Positions 8,487-16,843 of a stretch of DNA of 64,000 bases are shown piece after piece (within the stretch, counting starts at the first letter, position 1; each line of letters begins with the position of its first letter). The stretch is taken from assembly GCF_025567405.1 (NCBI RefSeq), contig NZ_JAOQKJ010000013.1, positions 3,717 to 67,716 on the forward strand, in the 5' to 3' direction. The position numbers and the translations under genes were made by a program. This stretch comes from Suilimivivens aceti. GTDB lineage: Bacteria; Bacillota; Clostridia; Lachnospirales; Lachnospiraceae. A model generated the notes under the pieces. The model saw only the letters and a list, made by a program, of their open reading frames with translations. It was not told the DNA's origin and did no database searches.

Positions 8487-8993
8487 GTGATAGGGAATGA
8501 CAGGAAAATGAACTGGAAGAAGACGGGCAGAAGAATCAGAGAGGATGCGAAATGGGCATTTCTTACGGGAATTGTCTTTTTCGTTTATTATGAAATCGTA
8601 CATTATTTTTATGGGGCATTCTGTCCTATGCTGGTGACCACAGGATTTCCCTGTGCGGGCTGCGGACTGACAAGAGCCTTTCTATATCTTGGAAGCGGTC
8701 AGCTTGAAAGAGCCATGTATATGAATCCCATGGCTCTGTTTGTCATTGTCTTTGCCCTGTACTGCGGATATTACCGATATATCCGTCTGACCACAGTAAA
8801 GCATTTTTCACTGGCGCTTGGATTGCTGATCACTGTCATGCTGGTATTTTACGGTGTCCGGATGTATTTGTATTTCCCGGACAGGGTTCCATATGTCTAT
8901 ACAAGGAGAAATGTGCTGGCAGAGTGTTTCCCCGGCTATCAGCAGCTGGTGGATCAGCTGCTGAACCGGATCCGTGAGAACAGGGTATCATAA
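8487..8993 (+). CDS. DUF2752 membrane protein
   Basis: A 168-residue protein with about three membrane helices (roughly 25-45, 80-95, 105-125). The conserved loop GFPCAGCGLTRAF is the signature of DUF2752 proteins. The role of the family is unknown; the paired cysteines suggest a structural disulfide or metal contact. The start is a GTG with GAAGGT nine bases upstream; an ATG seven codons later is possible. It converges on the methyltransferase gene and is divergent from trpS. Confidence 0.75.
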   Translation: MIGNDRKMNWKKTGRRIREDAKWAFLTGIVFFVYYEIVHYFYGAFCPMLVTTGFPCAGCGLTRAFLYLGSGQLERAMYMNPMALFVIVFALYCGYYRYIRLTTVKHFSLALGLLITVMLVFYGVRMYLYFPDRVPYVYTRRNVLAECFPGYQQLVDQLLNRIRENRVS

Positions 8994-9028
8994 TTTGCCG
9001 GAAAGCAGGCAGTTTTCTGGTACATATC

Positions 9029-9892
9029 CTACAGGGAGGACCATCTTCCTGATGCACCACAGGGCAGCACCAGTCCGTTTGCAGAAACCGGAAGACCGAT
9101 CTCAGAGGACACCACATGGCCGCCTCTCCTTCTGGCAACAGCCGTATTCAGCATATAAGTCAGAACAGCGGGCTGCAGACCTGTTGTGTAAGAGTTGACA
9201 AGGAAGAACAGCGGTTTGTCAGAAAGGAGCTTTTCTGTCAGCTCGATAAAGGGATAAATGCTGTCTTCAATTTTCCAGATCTCTCCCTTTGGACCTCTTC
9301 CATAAGAGGGAGGATCCATGATGATACCATCGTAGGTATTGCCTCTTCGGAGCTCCCGTTCCACAAACTTCACACAGTCATCCACCAGATAGCGGATGGG
9401 GGCATCGGCAAGACCGGAGGCTGCTGCATTTTCTTTTGCCCAGGCTACCATTCCCTTGGAAGCATCCACATGGGTAACACTGGCACCGGCTTTAGCAGCA
9501 GATATGGTAGCACCGCCGGTGTAGGCAAACAGGTTCAGCACCTTGACAGGACGGCCAGACTTCTGTATCAGGTCAGAGAACCAGTCCCAGTTCACAGCCT
9601 GTTCCGGGAAAAGACCGGTATGCTTGAAGCTGAAGGGCTTTAAATGAAAGGTCAGTGAATGATAATGAATGCTCCATTCCTGCGGAAGGTCAAAAAACTC
9701 CCATTCTCCACCGCCTTTGCTGCTTCTGTGGTAGTGACCATTTAAATGCTTCCATTCTTTCCGTTCTTTTTTTGTATTCCAGATGACCTGCGGATCCGGG
9801 CGGAGGAGGATGTATCTTCCCCAACGCTCCAGCTTTTCTCCACAGGAGGTATCAAGTACTTCGTAATCTTTCCAGTTATCTGCGATCCACAT
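9029..9892 (-). CDS. SAM-dependent RNA methyltransferase, RlmI/RlmK class
   Basis: A 287-residue Rossmann-fold methyltransferase. Motif I is VLNLFAYTGGATISAAKAGA with VTHVDAS at the end of strand 2; motif IV is IIMDPPSYGRG. The N-terminal part (about 1-100) forms a small beta domain as in the COG1092 class of 23S rRNA m5C methyltransferases. The typical PUA domain is absent or shortened. The frame opens further upstream, but GGGAGAA precedes the ATG at 9892. The target RNA is not readable. It is a monocistronic minus-strand gene between two plus-strand genes. Confidence 0.8.
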   Translation of the reverse strand: MWIADNWKDYEVLDTSCGEKLERWGRYILLRPDPQVIWNTKKERKEWKHLNGHYHRSSKGGGEWEFFDLPQEWSIHYHSLTFHLKPFSFKHTGLFPEQAVNWDWFSDLIQKSGRPVKVLNLFAYTGGATISAAKAGASVTHVDASKGMVAWAKENAAASGLADAPIRYLVDDCVKFVERELRRGNTYDGIIMDPPSYGRGPKGEIWKIEDSIYPFIELTEKLLSDKPLFFLVNSYTTGLQPAVLTYMLNTAVARRRGGHVVSSEIGLPVSANGLVLPCGASGRWSSL

Positions 9893-10055
9893 AATCCATT
9901 TCTCCCAAACGGCCGGTAAGGCCGGTATTCTTCTATATAGATGATAGTGAAAGCAGAAGGAAAAAGCAAGCAAATACTGAAATTCCCATGTAAGGACGGG
10001 GAAAAGTGTGGTACACTGACAAAAGGAAATATGTCATTGGCAAAGGGAAGCATAT

Positions 10056-11474
10056 ATGGGAAATAAAGCAGGCAGACGGTGCGCAGGCTGCAGGAAGGAA
10101 AGCTGCAATGGCTGCAGTCTTTTTAACAGAATACAGAATCCGAAGGACCGGGAGGTGATCTTCCCGGAAGACTTTGTACCGGATCCCCGGCAGGGCTTTG
10201 GGATCGCTTTTGACGTGGGAACGACCACACTGGCAGCACTTCTCTTTGATCTTACAGACGGCCATCAGCTTGGGGCACTGACCGGTGTGAATCCGGGACG
10301 GTTTGCCGGAGCAGATGTGATCAGCCGGATCACCTATGCGGCAGGATCAGAGGAAAATGCCAAAAGGCTGCAAGGCACTCTGATCCGCAGGTTGGATGAA
10401 ATGGCCGAGGCACTTGCAGATGGAAAAGAAATAAGCAGAGTTACAGTGGCAGGCAATACGGCTATGTGTGAGAGTCTTCTTGGAATCTCCGTTGAGGGCC
10501 TCTGCAGGGCACCCTTTCATAAGGACTATCAGGGCTGCTGCAGCAAAAAAGGAGAGGAGCTTGGATTTTCCTTTTTAAAGGCTGCAGAGATATTAGTACT
10601 GCCTTCTATAGATGGTTATGTCGGGGCAGATGCTCTTTCTGTGTATACATGGGTGAAAGCCATGGATGGGAGAAAAAAGATATTGGCAGTGGATATTGGA
10701 ACCAACGGAGAGGTTCTGCTGTTTGGGGAAGACAGGGATTTTGCCTGCTCAGCGGCAGCAGGACCGGCACTGGAGGGAGCTGCGGTCCTGCAGGGAATGG
10801 GGGCTGTAGAAGGTGCAATCCGGAAGGTAGCTCTGACGGGAAGGTTTCCCATGCAGGATCTGGCATGTCAGGTGATCGGAGGAGGGGAAGCGAAGGGAAT
10901 CTGTGGTTCCGGTCTTATCAGTGCCCTTTCTCAGCTTGTCCGGATCGGGGTGATTGATGAAAGCGGATATATCAGAAATGCAAAGGAGCTGCGAAGGATG
11001 GGAGTTCCCGTAAGGATCTGCCAGAGAGTCAGAGAAGATGGAGAAGCAGGTGAGAGAAGGATCCTGCTTTCGGGAGAAGTGCTTCAAAAGCCTGTTTTTC
11101 TTACAGCCTCAGATATCAGGCAGCTTCAGCTCGCCAAGGGAGCTATCCGGGCAGGGATCGAAACCCTGCTTCAAAAGGCACAGATCCCGGCTAAGGAGCT
11201 TTGGCGGATCTATCTGACCGGTTCCTTTGGAAACAGTCTTTCAGCGGAAGATGTGACGGGAATAGGACTTCTGCCGGAAACAGAGAAGGAGAAGATCACC
11301 AGTGTCAGCAGCTGTGCCGGCATGGGGGCAGCCATGGCGCTTCTTTCCGGCCAGGTGCAAAGAAAGATGGAAGAGGATGCGGAAAAGATCTGTCATGTGG
11401 AGCTTGCCGGCGAACCGGATTTCCAGGAAAGATTTCTGAAGGAGATGAATTTTAAAGGAAATGAGGTTCACTGA
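10056..11474 (+). CDS. ASKHA-domain protein (DUF4445, RACo-like activator)
   Basis: A 472-residue ATPase-fold protein of the type that reductively activates corrinoid proteins. Two ASKHA phosphate loops are visible: FDVGTTTLAALLFDL (about 51-65) and LAVDIGTNGEVLLF, plus the C-terminal LTGSFGNSLS loop. Typical members carry an N-terminal plant-type 2Fe-2S domain. Here that is missing, replaced by a short Cys cluster C9-x2-C12-x4-C17-x2-C20, which could bind an iron-sulfur cluster or zinc. No corrinoid protein or methyltransferase gene lies nearby, so the partner is elsewhere or the role differs. The start at 10056 lacks a strong ribosome binding site (AAAGGAAAT about 25 bases upstream is too far). 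Confidence 0.8.
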   Translation: MGNKAGRRCAGCRKESCNGCSLFNRIQNPKDREVIFPEDFVPDPRQGFGIAFDVGTTTLAALLFDLTDGHQLGALTGVNPGRFAGADVISRITYAAGSEENAKRLQGTLIRRLDEMAEALADGKEISRVTVAGNTAMCESLLGISVEGLCRAPFHKDYQGCCSKKGEELGFSFLKAAEILVLPSIDGYVGADALSVYTWVKAMDGRKKILAVDIGTNGEVLLFGEDRDFACSAAAGPALEGAAVLQGMGAVEGAIRKVALTGRFPMQDLACQVIGGGEAKGICGSGLISALSQLVRIGVIDESGYIRNAKELRRMGVPVRICQRVREDGEAGERRILLSGEVLQKPVFLTASDIRQLQLAKGAIRAGIETLLQKAQIPAKELWRIYLTGSFGNSLSAEDVTGIGLLPETEKEKITSVSSCAGMGAAMALLSGQVQRKMEEDAEKICHVELAGEPDFQERFLKEMNFKGNEVH

Positions 11475-11565
11475 ATTTCCACCGGATTTTCAGGCAGAGA
11501 TTGACGAAGCTTTAACGCGGGAGTATGATAAAGCGTGGTGCAGTGCAGACCTGAGGACAGGTTGA
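11461..11565 (+). CDS. Possible 34-residue protein
   Basis: An ATG overlapping the last 14 bases of the ASKHA gene opens 34 codons (MRFTEFPPDF start, one Trp and one Cys near the end) and stops 24 bp before proB. AAAGGA lies too close to the ATG for a normal ribosome binding site. The composition is protein-like but I recognise no family. Confidence 0.25.
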   Translation: MRFTEFPPDFQAEIDEALTREYDKAWCSADLRTG

Positions 11566-11589
11566 AAACAGAGAAAAGAGGATGGAAGA

Positions 11590-12393
11590 GTGGACAGAAG
11601 CTTTTTGAAGGATAAAAAAAGAATTGTTGTGAAGATCGGTACTTCCACGATCACGCATACCAGTACCGGAAATTTAAATCTTGGCAAGCTGGAAAGACTG
11701 GTGCGGATGCTGACTGATATCAGGAACCAGGATAAGGAAGTGGTAGTGGTTTCCTCCGGAGCCATCGGCGCAGGAAGAAAAGCACTGGGAATCAAGGAAA
11801 GACCGAAGACTCTTTCTGTAAAGCAGGCATGTGCTGCAGTAGGACAGGCAAGACTGATGATGATCTATCAGAAGCTGTTTGCAGAATATAACCAGACCAT
11901 TGCGCAGATCCTGATCACCAAGAGGATCATGCTCAATGAGATCAGCAAAGCCAATGCGGAGAACACCTTTGCTGAGCTTCTTCATATGGAGGTTATTCCT
12001 ATTGTAAATGAAAATGACCCGATTTCTACAGATCAGATCCAGGAAGAAAATTTTGGTGATAATGATACGCTTTCTGCTAATGTGGCTGAGCTTGTAAAGG
12101 CGGATCTGCTGATCCTGCTATCAGATATTAACGGACTGTATACGGATGATCCAAGAACCAATAAGAACGCAAAGCTGATTCCATATGTAGACCATATTGA
12201 TGCTGCACTGGAAAGCATGGCCAAGGGGGCAGACAGTAATTATGGAACCGGCGGCATGACGACCAAGATCGCAGCTGCCAAGATTGCTGCAGAAGCAGGC
12301 GTTGACATGGTGATCGCCAACGGTGAGCATCTGAGCAATATCAGCAGGATCTTAAATGGTGAAGAGATAGGAACTCTATTCAAGGCTATGTAG
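11590..12393 (+). CDS. proB: Glutamate 5-kinase
   Basis: A 267-residue amino-acid kinase that phosphorylates glutamate in the first step of proline synthesis. Seen: VVKIGTSTIT at the N-terminus, VVSSGAIGAGRKALG, IVNENDPI and FGDNDTLSANVA, LLSDINGLYTDDP, and GTGGMTTKIAAAKIA. It is the short form that ends without the C-terminal PUA domain found in E. coli ProB. The start is GTG at 11590 with AGAGGATGGAA before it. The usual partner proA is not adjacent; instead the gene overlaps the convergent DUF1015 gene by 18 bp. A proline/sodium symporter (putP) lies 1.4 kb downstream. Confidence 0.93.
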   Translation: MDRSFLKDKKRIVVKIGTSTITHTSTGNLNLGKLERLVRMLTDIRNQDKEVVVVSSGAIGAGRKALGIKERPKTLSVKQACAAVGQARLMMIYQKLFAEYNQTIAQILITKRIMLNEISKANAENTFAELLHMEVIPIVNENDPISTDQIQEENFGDNDTLSANVAELVKADLLILLSDINGLYTDDPRTNKNAKLIPYVDHIDAALESMAKGADSNYGTGGMTTKIAAAKIAAEAGVDMVIANGEHLSNISRILNGEEIGTLFKAM

Positions 12394-13617
12394 GAAGAGA
12401 CCGCTTCGGAGCTTTGGCTCAAACCAGGTGGATTTGGGCGGCATCAGAAGACCGGCATCCGCTACCTGGAACAGCTCCTGCATGGAAGTGGGATACATGG
12501 AAAAGGCAATTTCCATATCAGAGGAAGCCCTTTTTTCCAGCTCCTGTAAGCCACGGATACCCCCAACAAAATCAATGCGTTTGTCTGTCCTGGGATCTCC
12601 GATCCCAAGGATCGGTGCAAGAAGATGATCCTGCAGAATGGAAACATCCAGCCCTTTGATCGGATCCTCCGAGAGAAGGGCTTTTTTTGCGGTCAGCAGA
12701 TACCAGCTTCCATGCAGATACATACCGAAGGTGCCTTTTTCTTTGGGAGATACGGCGTTCTTCTCCATATCGCAAATGGAAAAGCCGGCATCATGGACAG
12801 CCTGCAGGAATTCTTCATCAGTATGGCTGTTCAGATCCTTTACTACACGGTTATAAGGCAGGATCTTAAGCTGATCATCCGGGAAAAGAACAGAAAGGAA
12901 ACGGTTGAATTCTTCCTGCCCGGTGTAGCTTTTCTTTTCTTCCCTGCGCTTTAATCCAACCTTGACAGCAGAGGCACAGCGGTGATGCCCATCAGCAATA
13001 TAGGTACAGGGCAGCTCTTTAAATAAGGAAGAAAGGGCTTCTGTAACAGCAGGAGAAGCAGCTTTCCATGCCCGGTGTCCGATCCCGTCAGGGGAAACAA
13101 AATCATAAAGAGGGGCATCCTTTTTGCACAGGTCTACGATCTCGTTGATCTCTGCTTTGGATCTGTACGCCAGAAAGATAGGACCGGTATGGGTATTGGT
13201 CGTATCTACATGACGGATCCGGTCAATCTCCTTTTCTTCCCTGGTGTTTTCATGCTTCCTGATCGTTCCGGCCAGATAATCGTCAATGGAAGAGCAGCCA
13301 ACGATACCGGTCTGGCTGCGTCCGTCCATGGTCAGCTCATAAATATAGAAGCAGGGCGTTTCGTCCTTTATAAAATGACCATCCTTAATTTGGGAATCCA
13401 GAAGCTCTCTGGCTTTTTGGTATACCCGGTCATCGTAGGTATCAATATCAGCAGCGAGCATGGTCTCTGCCCTGTCGATGGCAAGGAAAGAAAGAGGTTC
13501 CCTTCTGACCTCCTCAAGGGCTTCGTTTCTGTTATATACATCATAGGGAAGGGCGGCAATCCGGTCTGCAAGAGCAGGATCCGGTCTGATTCCCTTAAAG
13601 GGGGTAACTGATGGCAT
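12376..13617 (-). CDS. DUF1015 family protein
   Basis: A 413-residue cytoplasmic protein starting MPSVTPFKGIRPDP and containing LPYDVYNRNEA, RHENTREEKEIDRIRHVDTTNTHTG-type core and YIADGHHRCASA, all hallmarks of DUF1015 (COG4198). Clostridial members often sit beside serine biosynthesis genes; here it sits between proB and putP. The conserved His, Arg and Asp residues suggest an enzyme, but no activity can be assigned from sequence. AAAAGGAGAA precedes the ATG. Its 3' end overlaps proB tail to tail by 18 bp, so the two transcripts must be antisense at their ends. Confidence 0.85.
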   Translation of the reverse strand: MPSVTPFKGIRPDPALADRIAALPYDVYNRNEALEEVRREPLSFLAIDRAETMLAADIDTYDDRVYQKARELLDSQIKDGHFIKDETPCFYIYELTMDGRSQTGIVGCSSIDDYLAGTIRKHENTREEKEIDRIRHVDTTNTHTGPIFLAYRSKAEINEIVDLCKKDAPLYDFVSPDGIGHRAWKAASPAVTEALSSLFKELPCTYIADGHHRCASAVKVGLKRREEKKSYTGQEEFNRFLSVLFPDDQLKILPYNRVVKDLNSHTDEEFLQAVHDAGFSICDMEKNAVSPKEKGTFGMYLHGSWYLLTAKKALLSEDPIKGLDVSILQDHLLAPILGIGDPRTDKRIDFVGGIRGLQELEKRASSDMEIAFSMYPTSMQELFQVADAGLLMPPKSTWFEPKLRSGLFLHSLE

Positions 13618-13699
13618 ATAGATTCTCCTTTTTCTTCCGGTTAATTTTTAACTATTATATAATGGGTCCGAAAGAAAAACAAGCAACGGAAGGTTATAC

Positions 13700-13742
13700 T
13701 TGACGCATGCCGTCAATTCGTTTATATTTGTATACATGTATA
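13700..13742 (+). promoter_or_regulatory. putP promoter with palindromes
   Basis: TTGACG (13700-13705), 17 bases, TATATT (13723-13728). The -35 box is one arm of the inverted repeat TTGACG-catgc-CGTCAA (13700-13716), and a perfect 12-bp palindrome TATACATGTATA (13731-13742) covers the expected start site. Both could be operators. Confidence 0.65.
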
Positions 13743-13789
13743 TTGCATAAATATACGGGCAAAAGACAACAGATTATGAGGAGGACATT

Positions 13790-15343
13790 ATGACAGGAAA
13801 TTCACTTGGATTTGTCATTCTGGCATTTGTACTGTATCTTCTGATGATGGTCATCATCGGCGCATTATATGCGAAGAAGAATAGTACCACAGAGGATTAT
13901 TTTTTAGGAGGCAGAAGCCTTGGCGGCTTTGTGGCAGCACTGTCTGCGCAGGCATCTGATATGAGCGGCTGGCTGCTGATGGGACTGCCGGGTTCTATTT
14001 ATGCACTTGGAACGGGACAGGCATGGATCGCTATCGGACTTTTTATCGGAACTGTACTGAACTGGATCTTTATTTCAGGAAGACTTCGCAGGTATACGAT
14101 CAGGGCGAACAATTCACTGACCCTTCCGACCTACTTTGAGAACAGATTTCATGATAAGAAAAAAGTACTTCTTTTCATTTCGTCTGTGACAATTGTTATC
14201 TTCTTCCTGGTATATACAGCATCAGCACTGGCAGCGGGAGGCAAGCTTTTTACTTCCGTATTTAATGTAGATTATAAACTGGCGCTGACAATCGGCGCCG
14301 TTGTTATCCTGACCTACACCTTTCTTGGCGGTTTTATGGCTGTTTGCGTTACTGACTTTGTTCAGGGAACACTGATGCTGATCGCACTGCTTGCTGTACC
14401 GATCATGGCATACAGTATCGTAGGCGGTGGAAATGTCATGAGCACACTGGATGCCAGTGGCGTTGCAGGCGGCAGTGCAGCGTACTTAAGCCTTTTTTCC
14501 AATGGCGGAGAGGCCTATAAGGCAGTAGATATCATTTCAGGACTTGCATGGGGACTTGGTTACTGTGGCATGCCCCATATCCTGGTCCGCTTTATGGCTG
14601 TACGAAATGAAAAGGAACTGAAGAAATCCAAAGGCATTGCTATTATATGGGTATTTATTTCCCTGGCATGCGCGTGGGTCATTGGTATTCTCGGAAGAGC
14701 TTACCTGTTCCCGGAGGTACTGACAGGTGGAGAAGAAGAAAAAGTATTTATCAAAATGATTATCAAGCTGTTCAGCGAAGATGTGAAGCTTCCTCTGATC
14801 GGCGGATTCTTCCTCTGCGGAATCCTGGCAGCAATCATGTCAACAGCAGATTCTCAGCTCCTTGTCAGCGCTTCCAGTGTAGCGGAGGATATTGTGAAGG
14901 GTATTATCAAGAAGGATGCAGATGAAAAGCAGATCTTCAGGATCAGCCGTTATACTGTGCTGGTGATTGCAGTATTGGCCTACATCATCGCCCTGAACCC
15001 GAATAACTCCATTATGGGACTTGTTTCCAATGCCTGGGCAGGTCTTGGTGCAGCCTTCGGTCCTACTGTACTGTTATCTCTTTATTGGAAGAGAACCAAT
15101 TTCCAGGGAGCAGTAGCAGGTATTGCCAGCGGAGCCCTGACTGTTATCGCGTGGGATTATCTTCCTATTATAAGTGGACAGACCATCGGGGCAGCTACCG
15201 GGTTATATTCCCTGGCAGTTGGATTTCCTGTGAGCCTTCTCTTCATTATTATAGTGAGCCTCTTAACACCTCCTCCGACAGAAGAGATGGTTACAGAGTT
15301 TGAAGATGTCAGTAAGAGAAAAATTGATTTTGATCAGGAGTAG
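13790..15343 (+). CDS. putP: Sodium/proline symporter
   Basis: A 517-residue sodium:solute symporter with about 13 membrane helices. Motifs of the PutP subgroup are present: EDYFLGGRSLGGFVAALSAQASDMSGWLLMGLPG near the N-terminus, a GLGYCGMPHILVRFMAV segment, and SADSQLLVSASS-type segment (STADSQLLVSASSVAEDI). It imports proline with sodium, serving nutrition or osmotic adaptation. GAGGAGG precedes the ATG. It has its own promoter with two palindromes. Co-location with proB fits a proline theme but the genes are not in one operon. Confidence 0.93.
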   Translation: MTGNSLGFVILAFVLYLLMMVIIGALYAKKNSTTEDYFLGGRSLGGFVAALSAQASDMSGWLLMGLPGSIYALGTGQAWIAIGLFIGTVLNWIFISGRLRRYTIRANNSLTLPTYFENRFHDKKKVLLFISSVTIVIFFLVYTASALAAGGKLFTSVFNVDYKLALTIGAVVILTYTFLGGFMAVCVTDFVQGTLMLIALLAVPIMAYSIVGGGNVMSTLDASGVAGGSAAYLSLFSNGGEAYKAVDIISGLAWGLGYCGMPHILVRFMAVRNEKELKKSKGIAIIWVFISLACAWVIGILGRAYLFPEVLTGGEEEKVFIKMIIKLFSEDVKLPLIGGFFLCGILAAIMSTADSQLLVSASSVAEDIVKGIIKKDADEKQIFRISRYTVLVIAVLAYIIALNPNNSIMGLVSNAWAGLGAAFGPTVLLSLYWKRTNFQGAVAGIASGALTVIAWDYLPIISGQTIGAATGLYSLAVGFPVSLLFIIIVSLLTPPPTEEMVTEFEDVSKRKIDFDQE

Positions 15344-15392
15344 AAACAGTTCAGCTCTCTGAAAAATTGCTGAAAAAAATTTAAAAATGGTA

Positions 15393-15439
15393 TTGCATTC
15401 TCATGCCACATCGTTTATACTAATAGACGCTGTGGCATG
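15393..15439 (+). promoter_or_regulatory. S10 supercluster promoter with inverted repeat
   Basis: TTGCAT (15393-15398), 17 bases, TATACT (15416-15421). A perfect 9-bp inverted repeat, CATGCCACA (15402-15410) and TGTGGCATG (15431-15439), flanks the -10 with 20 bases between arms. The left arm is upstream of the start site, so it is a DNA-level dyad, not an RNA hairpin. Confidence 0.7.
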
Positions 15440-15733
15440 ATAGCTGTGAAGCGTGAGGTTGCTGCGGATCCGAAAGGAAGCGCAGGTTTTCCGTGGAGCG
15501 AATGTCAAGAGTTCTGCCAGGTGGCAGAACGAAAGAACCTGACGGCAAGTCACTGTACAAACGTAAGTCTGTAAAGAAACAGAAACACGTGTGTTAAGAA
15601 TGCAGAACCTTAAGAAGCTGAGTCCTTTGGATCCGGCATTTTGCGTGGGAGAGCAGGACACACACGGAAGAGTGTACAGTCACCGCTTGTCGTACTTATC
15701 AATAAAAAGTGCGAAAAGGAGGCGACTTTTTTT
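15428..15733 (+). promoter_or_regulatory. Structured leader of the S10 supercluster
   Basis: About 305 nt between the predicted start site and rpsJ, with no open frame of note. Hairpins seen: CTGCG/CGCAG (15462-15485) with an inner TCC-GAAA-GGA tetraloop, and a perfect GTTCTGCC-AGGT-GGCAGAAC (15511-15530). In several bacteria this position is an autoregulatory leader bound by L4; that this one is such a leader is inference. Confidence 0.5.
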
Positions 15734-16051
15734 ATGGCAAGTCAAGTAATGAGAATCACACTCAAGGCTTATGACCATCAGCTTGTTGATGCGTCTGCCA
15801 AAAAAATCATCGAAACAGTTAAGAAGAATGGAGCACAGGTGAGCGGCCCTGTACCGCTTCCTACTAAAAAGGAAGTTGTTACAATCTTAAGAGCAGTTCA
15901 CAAGTATAAGGACTCCAGAGAGCAGTTCGAACAGAGAACTCACAAGAGACTGATCGATATCATTACACCTACACCCAAGACTGTAGATGCTCTGCAGAGA
16001 CTTGAGATGCCTGCCGGTGTATATATCGACATCAAGATGAAGAACAAGTAA
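15734..16051 (+). CDS. rpsJ: 30S ribosomal protein S10
   Basis: A 105-residue S10, first gene of the supercluster, also known as the transcription antitermination partner NusE. Seen: the IRITLKAYDHQLVDASAKKI-type N-terminus and GPVPLPTKKEVVTILRAVHKYKDSREQFEQRTHKR core. The open frame runs back to 15641, but AAAAGGAGG lies just upstream of the ATG at 15734, giving the family start MASQVMRI. Its expression probably depends on the long leader before it. Spacing to rplC is 74 bp, longer than most joints in this operon. Confidence 0.98.
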   Translation: MASQVMRITLKAYDHQLVDASAKKIIETVKKNGAQVSGPVPLPTKKEVVTILRAVHKYKDSREQFEQRTHKRLIDIITPTPKTVDALQRLEMPAGVYIDIKMKNK

Positions 16052-16125
16052 GAAGCAGGCAGAAAACTCTAATCACTAGAATGGCCCGATAGCGGCCCGC
16101 TGTAGAATCAAATGGAGGAAAAGAA

Positions 16126-16809
16126 ATGAAAAAAGGTATTTTAGCTACCAAAGTCGGAATGACTCAAATCTTCAATGAAGACGGAACATTAGTTCCTGTT
16201 ACAGTACTTCAGGCTGGACCCTGTGTAGTAACACAGGTTAAGACCGTAGAGAATGACGGTTACAGCGCAGTACAGGTTGGATTTGTTGACAAGAAAGAAA
16301 AGGCTGTTAACAAAGACAAGGCTGGAAAGAAGGAAGTAATCCACAGACACGGCGTTAACAAAGCATTAAAGGGACACTTCGAAAAGGCTGGCGTATCCTG
16401 CAAGAGATACATCAGAGAGTTCCGCTTTGAAAATGCAGAGGAGTATACACTCGGAAGCGAAATTAAAGCCGATATGTTTGCAGCCGGAGATAAGATTGAT
16501 GCATCTGCTATTTCCAAAGGTAAGGGATTCCAGGGCGCAATCAAGAGACTCGGTCAGCACAGAGGTCCCATGGCTCATGGTTCCAAATTCCATCGTCATC
16601 AGGGTTCCAACGGTGCATGTTCATCACCGAGCCGTGTATTCAAAGGCAAAGGAATGCCCGGTCACATGGGCTGCGTAAAGGTTACCGTACAGAACCTTGA
16701 GGTTGTACGTGTAGATGCAGAGAACAATCTGCTTCTGGTAAAGGGTGCAGTACCCGGACCTAAGAAAGCCTTAGTGACAATCAAAGAAACTGTAAAGGCT
16801 AATGCATAA
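16126..16809 (+). CDS. rplC: 50S ribosomal protein L3
   Basis: A 227-residue L3, which binds near the 3' end of 23S rRNA and initiates large-subunit assembly. MKKGILATKVGMTQIF start and RGPMAHGSKFHR/GSNGACSSPSRVFKGKGMPGHMG loop are diagnostic. It is about 15-20 residues longer than common L3 because of extra sequence at about 68-90 (KDKAGKKEVIHRHGVNKALK). AAATGGAGGAAA precedes the ATG. Confidence 0.98.
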   Translation: MKKGILATKVGMTQIFNEDGTLVPVTVLQAGPCVVTQVKTVENDGYSAVQVGFVDKKEKAVNKDKAGKKEVIHRHGVNKALKGHFEKAGVSCKRYIREFRFENAEEYTLGSEIKADMFAAGDKIDASAISKGKGFQGAIKRLGQHRGPMAHGSKFHRHQGSNGACSSPSRVFKGKGMPGHMGCVKVTVQNLEVVRVDAENNLLLVKGAVPGPKKALVTIKETVKANA

Positions 16810-16843
16810 GCAGCCTGAAAGATGAAAGGAGGACCATTCAGAA

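Noticed and set aside
15349..15376. Terminator after putP
   Set aside because: TTCAGC/GCTGAA can pair but is followed by an A-run, not a T-run, on the plus strand.
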